Shown in pieces: positions 1 through 11,700 of a stretch of DNA of 64,000 nt. Below the pieces are notes generated by a model. The model was not told where the DNA came from and did no database searches. It saw only the letters and a list, made by a program, of their open reading frames with translations. The DNA is from Oikopleura dioica. Taxonomy: Eukaryota > Chordata > Appendicularia > Copelata > Oikopleuridae. The stretch lies in assembly GCA_907165135.1 (NCBI GenBank), contig OU015567.1, forward strand, positions 1,803,001 to 1,867,000, read 5' to 3'. Both the position numbers and the translations under genes were made by a program. The stretch's first letter is position 1, and each line of letters begins with the position of its first letter.

Positions 1-31
1 ACTTTTCAAAAAGACTTTCCATTTGAATATT

Positions 32-437
32 TTACTTTGCTTTGGGATCGAAGTTCTTCTTCTTCATCGTCGCAAAGACATCACCATTGTCATCGTCATC
101 AAAATCCTTGTTTTTGGTGAAATAAATGAACTTGGAACGTGGAATTGAACGTTGAAAACTGCTTATTCTTTGATTCCCTTATCAATATCCGTATATACAC
201 TTCCTTCTTTATACTTTTTTCACCGCCCTTGAGCATTGTTACTTTGAGCACTTTCTTCCTGCTCATCAAAAAGTTGGATCGTGCCATCGCTCCCACTACT
301 CCTCCTCTATTCGCTCCGGAAACAAACTCCTGGTCTGGAGATTCTACTCCGCAAATTGCCTCGCATCTGCAGCACTATTTGAAAAAAAAAATTAAAAGCG
401 AAATCGTCAATAAAGAAGAACTCACGTGACAGCCCAT
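32..437 (-). CDS. Small Cys-rich protein with acylation-type N-terminus
   Basis: Three exons on the minus strand (437-426, 374-243, 130-32) join in phase 0 with GT-AG introns and give about 80 residues. The product starts MGCHCCRC, so Gly2 followed by a cysteine cluster could be myristoylated or palmitoylated. A middle basic segment (SRKKVLK) precedes an Asp-rich acidic stretch (DFDDDDNGD), and the tail is Lys-rich, ending FDPKAK. I recognise no family. The first exon codes only four residues, which leaves the start the least certain point; the last exon is strongly coding-like. No membrane span is seen, so a peripheral membrane protein is an inference. Confidence 0.5.
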
Positions 438-1524
438 TTGAAGTTTCTTCCTCTTTCTGAATCTGGCTTTTTCAAGACGGAATAGCCGCGATGATCAGCG
501 GTTTAATAATTTAACTGATGATAGAAAAATATGGAAAATATTTAGTTATTCATGCTTCAAGTCGCAATCAAAGCAGAAAGGTTTTTGATTTGAATGAGCT
601 TCCGCTTTTGATTATGGTTTTGATTACTTCTCAAAATTTACAAGAAAAAAAAGGGGAAGAATGAGTGTCTTTCATACTAGCAAGCCATTTTTCTTGTTCT
701 TGAATTGATACGGTATCCTTGATACGGTAGGTGGAAGTTCAACCGTGGAACAAAATTAGAATAAAAGGCGAGCTAAGTGAGCAGCTTCTTTTTGAAGTAC
801 TGTCAAAATTTGATGGCGGAAGCTGTGTTTATGGAACTTCTGTAGTGCACGTTGTAAAGCACGCTCCTGTTCTTGAAAAAAAATGAACAACCAGCGGCTT
901 CTTCTTGAAGTTGAATTAATTTGATGGTGGAAGCTGTGTTTATGAGTATGTTTGGCATTTCAAATGATCTTTTTCTTTCAATCAGCAAAATAGCTAATTG
1001 AATTGTTGAATAAAACAAAGCATTATATAGTTTTGGAACTAAGTGGGGAGGGTTCAGCCGTTAAAAAACTACTTTTTTGTTTTCCCTAAACAAGTGAAAA
1101 GAATCTCAAGATGGAAGGAGAAATGTTTTTACTGAAAAATTCCCTTAAAAAAGATTGATTCTAGCGTGTTTTTTCGCTTGATTTTTACGCTTAACCTTTT
1201 CTAGGAATTATTGTTTATTGTCCGAGTCCTAGGCTCTTTTATGAGTTAAAAAATCGCCTCTAACAGAAAGCGAGAAATTCAAATTGAATCAGACTTTTGC
1301 CCCAGTGCTTCGGATTCGTGGTATATTGCGCTGTTTGGAAGCTAAAAGCTAACACAAACACCAAGGTCGTTAGAGAATAGAGGAGCCTTCTTTTCTTTTT
1401 CTGGCATTCATTATTATATAAAAAAACGTTGCGCGCCTGCGTCAAATTCAAACCCCGACCACAGGAAACATAGAGACACATAAACAGAAAAAAGAAGAGA
1501 GGGAAAATCCAACACTGAAGGAAA
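438..1524. other. Intergenic, AT-rich
   Basis: No convincing exon chain on either strand. It holds one imperfect direct repeat (listed separately) and the upstream side of the carboxypeptidase gene. Short ORFs here lack ATG starts or splice support. Confidence 0.5.
781..945. repeat. Imperfect direct repeat, about 50 bp twice
   Basis: Positions 781-834 and 894-945 share the order GCRGCTTCTTYTTGAAGT, then a short variable part, then TTTGATGGYGGAAGCTGTG. The copies are about 113 bp apart centre to centre. Function unknown. Confidence 0.6.
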
Positions 1525-3658
1525 ATGAAGCTTTTTGCTTCAGCTGTTTTCGCAGCGAATGGTGTTTTTGCGGGAAGATATCAAGGAAAGGAAGGGATTA
1601 GAAAAAGCATTGAAAAAAATTCGCGAAAAATGGGCATATAAAAATTTTATAATTATTAAGAAATGATTTTTTTTTCAAACTTCAAGAATAAATTTATCTT
1701 TCTGGGTAAAGGATCATTCCTTTGAGGACTTTTTTTGACAGGTTTATTATATTACGAGGTGTTCTGTTTTCCTCGCAAAATTGAATTATAGAAACTACAA
1801 ACAAAAGTTAGCCGACAATTCCCTTCACTCCGGCCCGTATTAGATTCAGAAGTCATTAGATTTAAGCTTTTCCGGGCGTTTCTGTTTAACAACCATATAA
1901 AAAACATCATAAAACGTGCCCATCTTAGATGGGCCATCTAGCCTTCGCGTAATTTTAACGATCATAAATAATAATTCAATAATAATCCAATCATCAGAGT
2001 CTACAAAATCGCGGAATCGCGACGATGACCTTGGATGAGAAAACTTCAAAGCTCTGGAATAATGGAGCGATGAGTACGACCATTGGGCGGATTTTGAACT
2101 CGCCGTTTGATGAAATTTTCCCACTGGACTTTATTCAGCCGCATAATGGTCCGCAATTTATTCCAGGAGAAACGATCAAGTTTCTTTACAATCTCAACTT
2201 CTCCGATCGACTCTATTCGATGAAAAAATTCTCCTACGACATCGAATCATATAACGGCAATTCTACTCAATTCCTCGAAGACCAGCTTGGTGCAGAAAAC
2301 GTCCACTTCGATCAGAATCTCGACGCTCTTTTGAATGATAGCTTTGATGGGGTGAGAGCGAGTAGACTCGGTGGGAGTCGAAATTTTAACGTTTATCACG
2401 ACTTGTCGAGTATTGAAGCTTGGTTGTTGGGAGATGTCAATGCTCACGAACATGCAACTGTCTCGTCGATTGGAAAGGTAAAAATCATTTGCCTCTCAAT
2501 AAATGACTAATTAAGACGCACGAAAACCGCGATATCTGGGTGGTGAACATCTCCAACCCTCCCTCAAATCTCTCCCCGGACTCTTCTCTCCCTACAATCG
2601 TTGTTGATTGCGGAATTCACGCGCGCGAGTGGGTCTCGCCCGCTTTTTGCCAGCACTTTATCAACGAGCTCTTGGACAGTTCTGGAAGCGCGCAATCTTG
2701 GAAAAACACCGTCAACTGGGTCATCTACCCTCTTTTGAATCCTGATGGCTATGCCTTCAGCTGGTCAGGTGATCGAATGTGGAGGAAGAACAGAAGAGTG
2801 AATAGTGGATCATCCTGCGTCGGAGTCGATCTGAATCGAAATTACAACGCGAAATGGAATACCTTTGGCTCATCAAGCAATCCTTGTCACCAGACCTACC
2901 ATGGTGTTTCAGCCTTTTCGGAGCCAGAATCCTCTGCTCATCGAAATCACATGGCAACGATTGAAAATAAGCAAGCCTATTTGACGTTTCATTCGTTCTC
3001 CGAAGTCATCATTTATCCCTATTCGACGATTCACTCCGATGAAGCGGATAATCGAGCAGAATTGAACTCGTTGGCGGGAGAAATGGTTGCTGGGATCAAA
3101 TCTGTTCATGGAAAAACATACAGGAAGAGTTCTTTCATTAAAAAATAAGTAAAAAACAAAGCATCATGCGTATCGGAATAGCTGGAAATTATCGAGAGAG
3201 ATTCTAGAATTCTGGAAAGAAAAGGCGAAGGAGCTGAAATCTTCGGCCTAGCAGCTGGTGGCTCAGACGATTGGGCTCACATGAGCGGAATCCCAATTTC
3301 GTACACTATCGAGCTTCGAGATACAGGAAGCTTTGGCTTTCTCCTTCCGGAAAGTCAGATCCAGCCAACTTGCGAGGAAAATATGAAAGGAGTTGAAGCA
3401 GTCTTCGACCACGTTAAACCGTTGAATACCTGCTCAAGTTGCTCTGGAAACTGCTGGTTTCACAAAAACACGAGGCTATTCAAATGCTTCGCGCCAACAG
3501 GTAATTTATTAGAACTTACGAGTTCAATTATGGAGAGCTCGACTCTACTCGATTCGAGCGCTCACTCATTTTCGGATTTATCTTGTTTCTTGACCCTATA
3601 TTTATTCTCTATATTTATCGGATTCGGTATTTCAACTGATTACTTGTTCAAAATTTGA
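1525..3658 (+). CDS. Zinc carboxypeptidase, M14 family, B-type specificity predicted
   Basis: Removes C-terminal residues from peptides. ATG 1525 opens a signal peptide (MKLFASAVFAANGVFA); the link to the propeptide exon (about 1998-2477) is unresolved. The catalytic exons are 2516-3123 and 3220-3658. Visible motifs: zinc ligands in GIHAREW (His, Glu) and LTFHSFSE (His), substrate-binding RMWRKNRR and LNRNYN, catalytic Glu in TIELRDTG. AGGSDDW places Asp at the pocket position that in carboxypeptidase B favours Lys/Arg. The Tyr248 position is not Tyr. The tail ends in a hydrophobic stretch (CFLTLYLFSIFIGFGI), which suggests a GPI signal or membrane anchor. The last intron, 3124-3219, works only as GA-AG: it removes an in-frame stop and restores the family sequence. 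Confidence 0.88.
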
Positions 3659-4161
3659 ACTTCAAATTTCTGTCTGCTGTTCTATTTATTCCTCTATGTC
3701 TTCAATCGAAAAAGATATTGAAATTTGTCTAATAAAGATAAGTTCTTGTTTCTTTTTTGAGATTTATTTTTGCAGAGATAAAACCTAATTGACCAACCAG
3801 ATTTCTGATTTCGACCGGTAGGCCAATCAGATTCAGGAAAAAAATCATCAAGATTTTTTCGCTTAGATTTCTTTTTTTGAAAAATTCTGGCTTTCCAGTA
3901 AAAAATATTTTATTCATGACGAGTTGGGAATAAAATCATCAAAGAAGTGATTATAAAACTGTCGATAATATTGGGCTCAACAGATGGGCGTCGTCGCAAA
4001 AAAGGTACCACAAATGAGGAATCGATTTCTTTTTCAACTTCCGAGCTGCGAAAAATACTTTATGAGGAATATCGCCTTGGAAAATTTCTGAGAGCGACTT
4101 TGGGAAAGATAAGACAAAGGGACTCTCAGCGCTAATTCTGGTACTAGAGGCGAAAGTCATT
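3659..4161. other. Intergenic region
   Basis: AT-rich spacer after the carboxypeptidase. An AATAAA-like signal lies near 3731. A 62-residue ORF at 3947-4135 has no supporting features. Confidence 0.4.
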
Positions 4162-4379
4162 ATGCATTGTGTGCCTAAAGCTGCCCCTTGTCAAGCCCGG
4201 AAGCGTGAGAATCTCAAGTTCTTTGAACAAAAATACAGACTTTCGCAGTTATAAAATGACCATCAAATTGGATCCGAAGAATTCTAGATCCGAAATCTGA
4301 AATAAGCGCCAGACTCCATTTTCTTCAAAATTCTCTAGATGAAAAGTTGTTGTCAGACCTAAATTTTAAGCAATTTTAG
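4162..4379 (+). CDS. Candidate 50-residue basic protein
   Basis: Exon 4162-4247 and exon 4313-4379 join in phase 2 through a 65-bp GT-AG intron. The product starts MHCVPKAAPCQARKREN and continues as a charged, helix-prone segment ending DLNFKQF and a stop. Just downstream, 4402-4425 and 4471-4564 form another joinable open segment (SEEEEKQ spliced to SIDLLKKINEEMKEKD, ending SSSAKEN and stop). It may belong to a longer isoform, but I could not connect the frames. No family recognised. Confidence 0.35.
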
Positions 4380-5654
4380 TCTGAGACTCGTGAAAGTCCG
4401 AAGAGGAAGAAAAACAAGTGAGTACTCAAGATAGATTTATACGTTCATATTTATCTTTACCATTTTTAGTCAATTGATTTGCTAAAGAAAATAAACGAAG
4501 AAATGAAAGAGAAAGATGCAGAAACTGAAACGTTCGACAATTCGTCGTCAGCGAAAGAGAACTAGCTGCAAATCTCTTCCAAGTGCTATCGTCCTGAATA
4601 AAATCAATTTATCCAAAAAACATCTTATTCTTTCCAGTGGTCGAAGGTGTAGTTTGTCGATTTCGTAAAAGTTCAAGTACTGTTAAAAAAGTAATCCACT
4701 GAGCTGAGCGTTGCGGTTGCGGCGGCAATAAAAGAAATGACGAGAACCGCAAGCGGCGTGTGAGCCTTTGTTGAGAGTACCGGAACGATGAAAAATTAAT
4801 TTGGGCACACGCGCACTTTATGTTAATTTTTTCGACATTGTTTTGGAAAGACACGCGCAAATGTACTAATTAGCTATTCAATAAGCGTTTTTCTTCAGAT
4901 CGAAACTCGCAGTACTGTAAAATTCAAACTAAAGAAGGCTCAATTCATCAATTTCAATTTTCGATAATTATTGCCCCGTTAGAACTTGGACTCGCGCTCT
5001 AAAATTGGCCCAATTACATGTCGGTACCAATTTTCGTCAAATTATTTCGGCGCTTCTCAATTTTTCCCCCGCCCGACAGTGTAATTGGGGATTAAAAAGA
5101 CTGTCGATTCCGAAAAGTGGGAAAGGACCCAACCGGTGAAATCGGAAACGAAAATTTGAAATAATTTGAGTCCCGATTTACGTCCCGCGTCTGATACTTA
5201 TCCGGAAAGTCATAAGATCCACGAATACGAATTCATTTGAGAAATCACGGGACGAACCTTTTTGGAACTTTTTCAAAGAAAAAATGAAAAGAAAAAAAAG
5301 GGATTTGAAGGGATATTGTTGATATTGATGATGACAAGATTTATTGTAATAATCAGCGAGAACAAAACAGCTCAATATCGCTCCAAAAGGGCTGGCAATT
5401 AGTCCTTTCCTAAAGGGAGCCTCGTGGCACGATGTTTGGGCACCGCAGGGACTCCTCCGGCCCGCCCGCGGGGCAGTTTTTGTCTCGCACCAGGCCAGTG
5501 ACGCTTCAAAGTCAGATTCCGAGATAGATCCCTTCTCCAGGCTGGATCACTGGTTAATTCGAAGGGATAAGCCCTGTTAGATGAGTGTTCCATACACAAA
5601 AATAGCATTATTAATTTTCGTAGTTTTCTGGAGTTAAATTCTTATTATCGTCAA

Positions 5655-5724
5655 TGAATCGAGAAGCCGCTTGCGACTTCGAGCTTCAAAAGTAAAAAAG
5701 CCGCGCTAGCCGCGGCTTTATTGT
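5655..5724. repeat. GCGGCTT palindromic repeat, copy 1
   Basis: Contains AAGCCGCTTGCGACTTC (one arm mutated) and then AAAGCCGCGCTAGCCGCGGC. It shares its 5' part with the copy at 6195, including GAATCGAGAAGCCGC. Each palindrome could form a short stable hairpin. Confidence 0.6.
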
Positions 5725-6194
5725 TCTCCCTCAAAGCGGAAAGCTTGTTTACCTTTATTAGATATAAAGAAGGTCAACTAAAAATCATTTTCATCTTTGA
5801 AAATTCTTATTTCTGAAGTCCGAAAAATCCCCTCTCAAAAAGCGATGATCCAGGACATCCTGTCTCTAGAACCGAATAAGACGGCGCGTGGCATGCGATA
5901 GTGCTAGCTTGGGCACACTTCGATGGTACTAATAACAACAGTGTCCCACTTGAGGCAGCGCCATTGAACGTTGCCTGGAGGGGCACCCGACTATTGTTAG
6001 AAGGAACCATCAAACGAGGCCTCACTCACACCCAGCCAGTACTCTCTTTCTTTCCTTGCTTGTCCTTTTATTATCAGAAAAATAAAGAAAGAACGTTCTG
6101 GACACACACGCTTTTCTAGAGACTGGCTCACCGCGCGCTGCAAATAAAAAATATGGGTAAGTCAAAAATAAACTAAAACTTTTAACTTGCAAAA

Positions 6195-6260
6195 AGAATC
6201 GAGAAGCCGCTTGCGGCTTCGAGTTAAAACAAAGAGAAAAAGCCGCAAGCGGCTTATCAA
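6195..6260. repeat. GCGGCTT palindromic repeat, copy 2
   Basis: Two adjacent inverted words, GAAGCCGCTTGCGGCTTC and AAGCCGCAAGCGGCTT, separated by an A-rich spacer. Other members lie at 9494-9511, 31612-31745, 32377-32420 and 54755-54848. Confidence 0.65.
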
Positions 6261-6635
6261 TTTTGGTCCTTTTTTGAGTCAAAAATTTTGACAGAAAAAC
6301 TTAGAATTCGAGCCATTCATTAAAAAAAAAAGTTATAAAATGCGGAGAATTTTCTTTATCCGGGTTCCAGGAGGATATGCGGCTGAAGTTCTCAATTAAA
6401 AAACTCAAGTCCCTCTTTGAAACTCGTTTCTTATACTTCCCTCATTGATTTTTCCCACAGCGGTTTCATGACGATCAGTTCGTCCTGGAATGATTCAGAG
6501 TGTCTATAACTTGGTTGGCTACAAATTGAATAGCAGATGTCACAGATGTAGTTTTCTCCTAGGTTGGGAAAACTCACGTGAAGAGAAGCTCATATCCGGG
6601 CGGTTTGCGAGGGGAAAGTTTCATTAGCAAGGCTG

Positions 6636-7662
6636 TTACTTCTTTTCCAAAAGAGTCCCAAAGAAGGACGAGCGATCGATCGAGAGCGAGGATGAGCGCG
6701 CGGCTGATCCGATCGCGTCGAGCACGCGCCCAAAGTTCCACGAGCGCGACACCTTTGATCAGCTTCGCTAATCCCACTTACAGTCATCTAACTCTTCGTC
6801 GACCATGTTGCCCAATCGGTCTAGATCCGAGCCAAAACTTCTAATGACCGATTCCAATATACAGATTTCGAACAGAAGATGGTCATCTATTATCAACAGT
6901 CTTTTTTTAATTACTGTATTGCTTCTTATTTTTATTTTAAATTATAATCGACATTTTGACTTAAGTTTTTAAGAACCGTTTTGTATTCATGATTGAGTTT
7001 GTTTGTTGAAAGTTCATTTGGCTTGCCCTGGGGGAAGAGTGTGTGTGCCTAAATGGTAATATGCATATTTGTGATTAAAGGACGGGCCAGGCGGCGTACT
7101 GTAACGAGCAAGAAAGGAAGGGAACGAAATTGGTGAGTACATGAACAGGCGCTAATTGGGGCTGGGACTAATTGTGCCCGGCGGCATGTGCGTGTGTAGG
7201 TATGGTAGAAGTTGTATGTTGCCTCGCGGCGGCCAAGTGCCCAAAAATAGAACTTGCCATTCCTTTTCCGATCGATCTGCCAATCTGGAACCTGTGCTCG
7301 ATCAGGCTAGAGCTTCAGCCTTAGAGAGAGAGAGAGAGAATAAAACTTGCTTTGGTGCGCGAAAGAACCTGAATTTTTCATGACGTTAATGAAAGGGATC
7401 AAAGCGGATCAAGCGAAAGACGATGATGGATTAGGTACAGTTGTAAAAAGTTTCATGAAAAGACCGCCTGGGATCGGTCCTAAAGTCTTTTTTCGGAACA
7501 TGCAAATTTCATCAAAAACATTGAAAAAGCCTTACTCACCCGAAAATCAACGAGTTTGATTCTGCATGTCATCGATAAATGAATCGCAAGCGCGATTCGA
7601 GGGCCGGCGCGTAACAAGGATGAGAACGCAAGGACCAGGGCTAATCGGCGATAGCTCGCCAT
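6636..7662 (-). CDS. Candidate small secreted peptide (weak)
   Basis: A minus-strand exon at 7662-7540 starts MASYRRLALVLAFSSLL, which is signal-peptide-like, and ends at a strong donor (GTGAGTAAGG). An acceptor at 6752 opens a 39-codon exon in matching phase, ending in a stop at 6636. The product would be 79 residues. Against it: the 787-bp intron is long for this genome, the region is GC-rich with open frames on both strands, and no family is recognised. Confidence 0.25.
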
Positions 7663-8727
7663 TCTCAGCGGCTTATCAACAACCCCCGGATATCAAACAA
7701 GATGATTGTTCCCGAATCGGCGGGAAACGACCTCTGTAACTTTATCAGAAAGAATCGATCTAGTGACACCTAGTGATTCAGCCAAAAATCATTTCTGGCA
7801 AATCAGTTTCAATTTTTCGAAGTGCCATTTTCAAGTTTGATTATTTTTTTCGAAAAAAGATGGTCGATTCAAGAGACTTCTTTCAAATTCAAAGAGGTAA
7901 TTTTTTCTCAGAAAAATTTGTTTTCAAGACCTCGAGTCCCAAAACAGGAAGCCGAGAGTACCATTGATGTTGACTCAATATCGGCTCTTGGCGGGCCTAA
8001 TTGAGGAAATCAGAGTGTGATACTGTTAGTTCAGTAGCAGGAAATGGCCGGGACCTGATTTCTTTAGGAATGAAAAAAGTGCTTCCGAAGAATAATAGAA
8101 AATTATATCAACAATCAAACGGGCTTCACAAACAGGAGCAGATTTTTGTTGTTGCGATTTTGCGATCGAAGAGTTCCAAAGATTCGATCAGGCACCTATC
8201 GATTGCTTCATATTGGAAAAGCCATAATAAGGGGAGTCCTGGTCCTCAAATAAAACTGTCGCTTCTGGCGTGTGGGAACCCCTTGGGGTCACGTGTGTGC
8301 CCAAATGATCGCCCCCAGTAATTTTAATTGCCTGCTGTTTTTTCCCTTCTTTTTTCGAAGGTCCCAACTGTGAACAATTAATTTACCCCTTCCATCAAAA
8401 AGAAAGAGCGGTATTTTTAATCAGGGAGTTGAATTCGCCTCAGGGCGAGTTCCAAACTGTATTTCTGTGTGCCCAAATTTACAACTGCAAAGTTCAGCGC
8501 TCTCGAAGGACTGCGCGGGACCGTTTCATTCTTGTTGACCATAGGAATGGAAAAATTATGGCTTTTAGTGATTCGATATTTATCAAAGAAAAAAAGCTTG
8601 CCTAGGAGCGCGAGTAGGGACCGGGGAAACAAGTGTCCTCATCAGTAGGGGAAATCAGTAATTTCTCGTTCTTTTTTAACGAGAAACAAGAAACGTTCTT
8701 CTATCTTCTTTAACAGAGAACTGAACA

Positions 8728-11700
8728 ATGAATGGTAAGAAAAAATCGATAAGTTTCATGATTTTCGCATCAGGAAAAAGCTTGGCACTTTTTCCATCAA
8801 TGGAAGTGAAACTCCCCCAAAAAGTTAACGATTTTTCCGATTCTCAAAAAGGATTTCATCCGAGTATGACATTGGCTTCAAAAACGAGAAAACTTCTGAG
8901 ATGACCTTTTTATTCATGAAACTATAAATCATAGTTAATTTATTGAAATACTATTTTTTCAAAGAAAAAAAAGTACAACAATTGTTTTTCGGTTTGAATG
9001 TGTTAACAAATTGTTTAAATAAAAGCCTTTGATATTATTATTATTAACTTCGGCTTTTGGGTTTTAAAGTCTTTAGTTGAGTCGACCACTTAGTCGAAAA
9101 GTGGAGCTGGCCTCGAAGAGTAGCGCACTCCAGGAGTTCTTAGTTGATTTTTCCTCTCCCCTCGCGAGCGCCCTCGTTCCATCGACAAGGACGAGAGTCG
9201 CTTCTTCTTCTTCTGGCAACCGACGAGGCGACTTCCTTGATCCCCCGTCGAGAGTTAATAAGGTGGCGGTACACAACTTAAATCGCTCTCATTTTCGAAC
9301 CGCCACTGGTAGATCACGCATAATTTACTCTCAATTTTTTTCGAAAAAGAAGAAGCGAGAAAATTTCAAGCAAACCTAAAAGAGATTATTTCCAGCTCTA
9401 GAATCAAAACGACCGAATTCAAAGAAAAAAATCGGTAAACTAAATCGAAGAAATATTCAGAATTGACGATGAGTCATCGGCGATGACCGGAAAAGCCGCG
9501 TGCGGCTTTTTTATTCAAAAAGAAAGCAGAAAATATCTTCAAAAAAATACTTTTTGAAGTAAATGACCCCTTGTTTATCATTTCTCAACACTAATATCCT
9601 GACGAATTTTTTCTAGAATCTCCCCCCTTGGAATCTCCGCCAGAAAGTCTCCAGAACCTCGACATCGCGAAAATTCCCAACTACGAAAATCTCCTCCAAG
9701 AACTGGCGAAGTTGCATGAAAAGTGCGCCGCCAGTGCTTCGCTAGAAAAGCAGAAACCGGTAAGTCTGTTGCAGAAAGCGGACGGTCCAATTAGCGATCA
9801 GTGACTCGGTACTCAAAATTAAACAGCGCCCCCTGCGGCGCGCCTTTTTTTCACTGACGATGAGAACCTTGAGGACTCGTGGGAGTTTTATTAGGCGTGA
9901 AAGGGTGGGATTTCTAATGATGATGATTTGGGATAATTATGAGTCGTAATTGACGGTTCTCAAATTCTCTGAATTGACGGAACTTCAAAAATGATTGTCT
10001 TTTTCCGCGCTTTTTCAAATTCTTTTTCTAATGTCGTATCTTTGATTTTTGAAATCATGAAAGTTTTATTCAAGAAAAATGTCCGGTAACCGGTTCAAGT
10101 TCTCCTCCCCTGGCAAAACACCGCCCTAACGAGGCGAAAAATCGGGACAAAACAAATCCCCACCGCCAAGTAAATTACTCAAAGCTAAACAAACCCAGAA
10201 CTAGCGTGCTCCGCCACCACCGTCCGTGCGCCACCGAAGATTCCGAATTGTCCGGAACAAATTCACTTTCCTTACTTTTTTCTCGGGCCCACTTGTTTGG
10301 GCAATTTTCCGCAATTAGGGTACCCTTGACGGACCTGTCATGTACTGGAAATCCGATCAATTTAAAATAAACTCGCCAGGGAATTTTTTTTTCGAAGAAT
10401 GGAAACTTCCTTTGGCTAAACTTTCTGTAATTTTTGACCAAAAATCGAGAAAATTTTTAACGAAAAAAATTTTTTCTACTGATTTTTTTATCAAGATATT
10501 TAAAATTTTATAATAAACCTGATTTTCCTTTTTACAAAAAAAATCATCTTCAACCCTTTTTCCTCCGAAATCCAATACCCGATAATCCCCGTTTCCCGAG
10601 ACAAGCACTGAGCATCTGGTACTCCTGTCTTCCTCTGCGTCCAATCATCCCCGTCATCTTCATTGTCCCGGGTCGGCATTACCCCGCGCATTTGCCTTTC
10701 ATCTTTATTCATGCTTGCACGCTCGTTTTCGTTATTATTTTATTTTACTGCACCTCTCTCCTCGCGAGAGGCGCCTGGCACTAGAACGGTGATGTCCTTC
10801 AATAAAACCGGCTCTAATTAGCGAAAAACACAATGGCGGTCATCGAGTAAAACTGGGGGGCGCCATACTCCTCCCGATACCACTTCACGAGTTACTAGAA
10901 AAATTACCTGCATCTCCAATCATTCCCTTTTTTTCGCCCGAAAAGTCAAAAGCGAAAGTGTCAAAAAAGAGGCCTGCAACAACCGCAGATTCCAACTGAG
11001 AGATTGCCTACCTACTGTCACGCGACAGGAGGACAGGAGGATAGAAGGGGTGATACCTATTGAGGCACTGGGTCCAGAATACTTTAAATACAGACATTCT
11101 TTTTGACTTTAAAACTGGAGATTTTAATCAACGAAAATGGCGATGAGGTAAAAATAAAGAGATAAATTTCGATGAAAAAGCCCTAGTTCCTCTCATTTTT
11201 ATGAACAAGTGACTGTTTAAACGCTTTGAATGTACAGTACTTTGGCTCAGAGTCTAAGAGCTTATGTTCCATCTGAGTGCTCTTTTTGAGTTGTTGAAGT
11301 CACGCGCTCCGGGGCTTCGCGGATGATCCTATTTACCGTTGAGAACTTTTTCGATGGCCATTTGTGAGGCTCATCCTCCGAGTCTTGAAGCTTGGGCCCT
11401 CTCTCCCTCTCTAGAGCCGGGTAGAGCCTTAATGCTAAAAGGCACTGAGGGCAGCGAGCGTGGCCCCGAGCGCGGATCATCCCCGAGTTCTCAAGTGACA
11501 AGCGCCTTTGGCCTGATCTTAAGGGCTCGGCCAGCATATGGCCAGTATGAGGAAAAGTGGCGGGAAGGGACTAGGGCTTTAGGATTAATCTCGCCAAAGC
11601 TACTTGAGCTCCAAGAGCTCCAAATAGCAATAATGTAGCGGCGCGAGTTCTTTCATCGAAAAATGATTTTTGAACTTCTTTTCGAACGAATTCGTTTAGG

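Larger units (their letters stand above)
4565..8727. promoter_or_regulatory. Long low-coding region upstream of the zinc-finger gene
   Basis: More than 4 kb without a secure gene, in a sequence that is otherwise densely coding. It contains GC-rich blocks (about 5400-5600, 6570-6780, 7080-7330) and repeated copies of a TGTGTGCCYAAAT-like word on both strands near 4800, 5908, 7043, 7234, 8293 and 8465. A seventh copy lies in the neighbouring ORF at 4168. It also holds two palindromic GCGGCTT repeats. Known biology: larvacean transcription-factor genes often keep large conserved non-coding flanks. A regulatory role here is inferred from position and motif recurrence. Confidence 0.4.

Noticed and set aside
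5399..5608. GC-rich minus-strand ORF that at first looked like ribosomal RNA or a protein exon
   Set aside because: No segment matches conserved rRNA core words I know, and no exon in matching phase was found on either side.
6574..6844. Overlapping open frames on both strands
   Set aside because: GC-rich, low-stop sequence gives long ORFs on both strands; no ATG with splice support for the hydrophobic minus frame.
9077..9379. 100-residue plus-strand ORF before zinc-finger exon 2
   Set aside because: It starts at TTG, shows no domain, and lies inside intron 1 of a well-supported gene.
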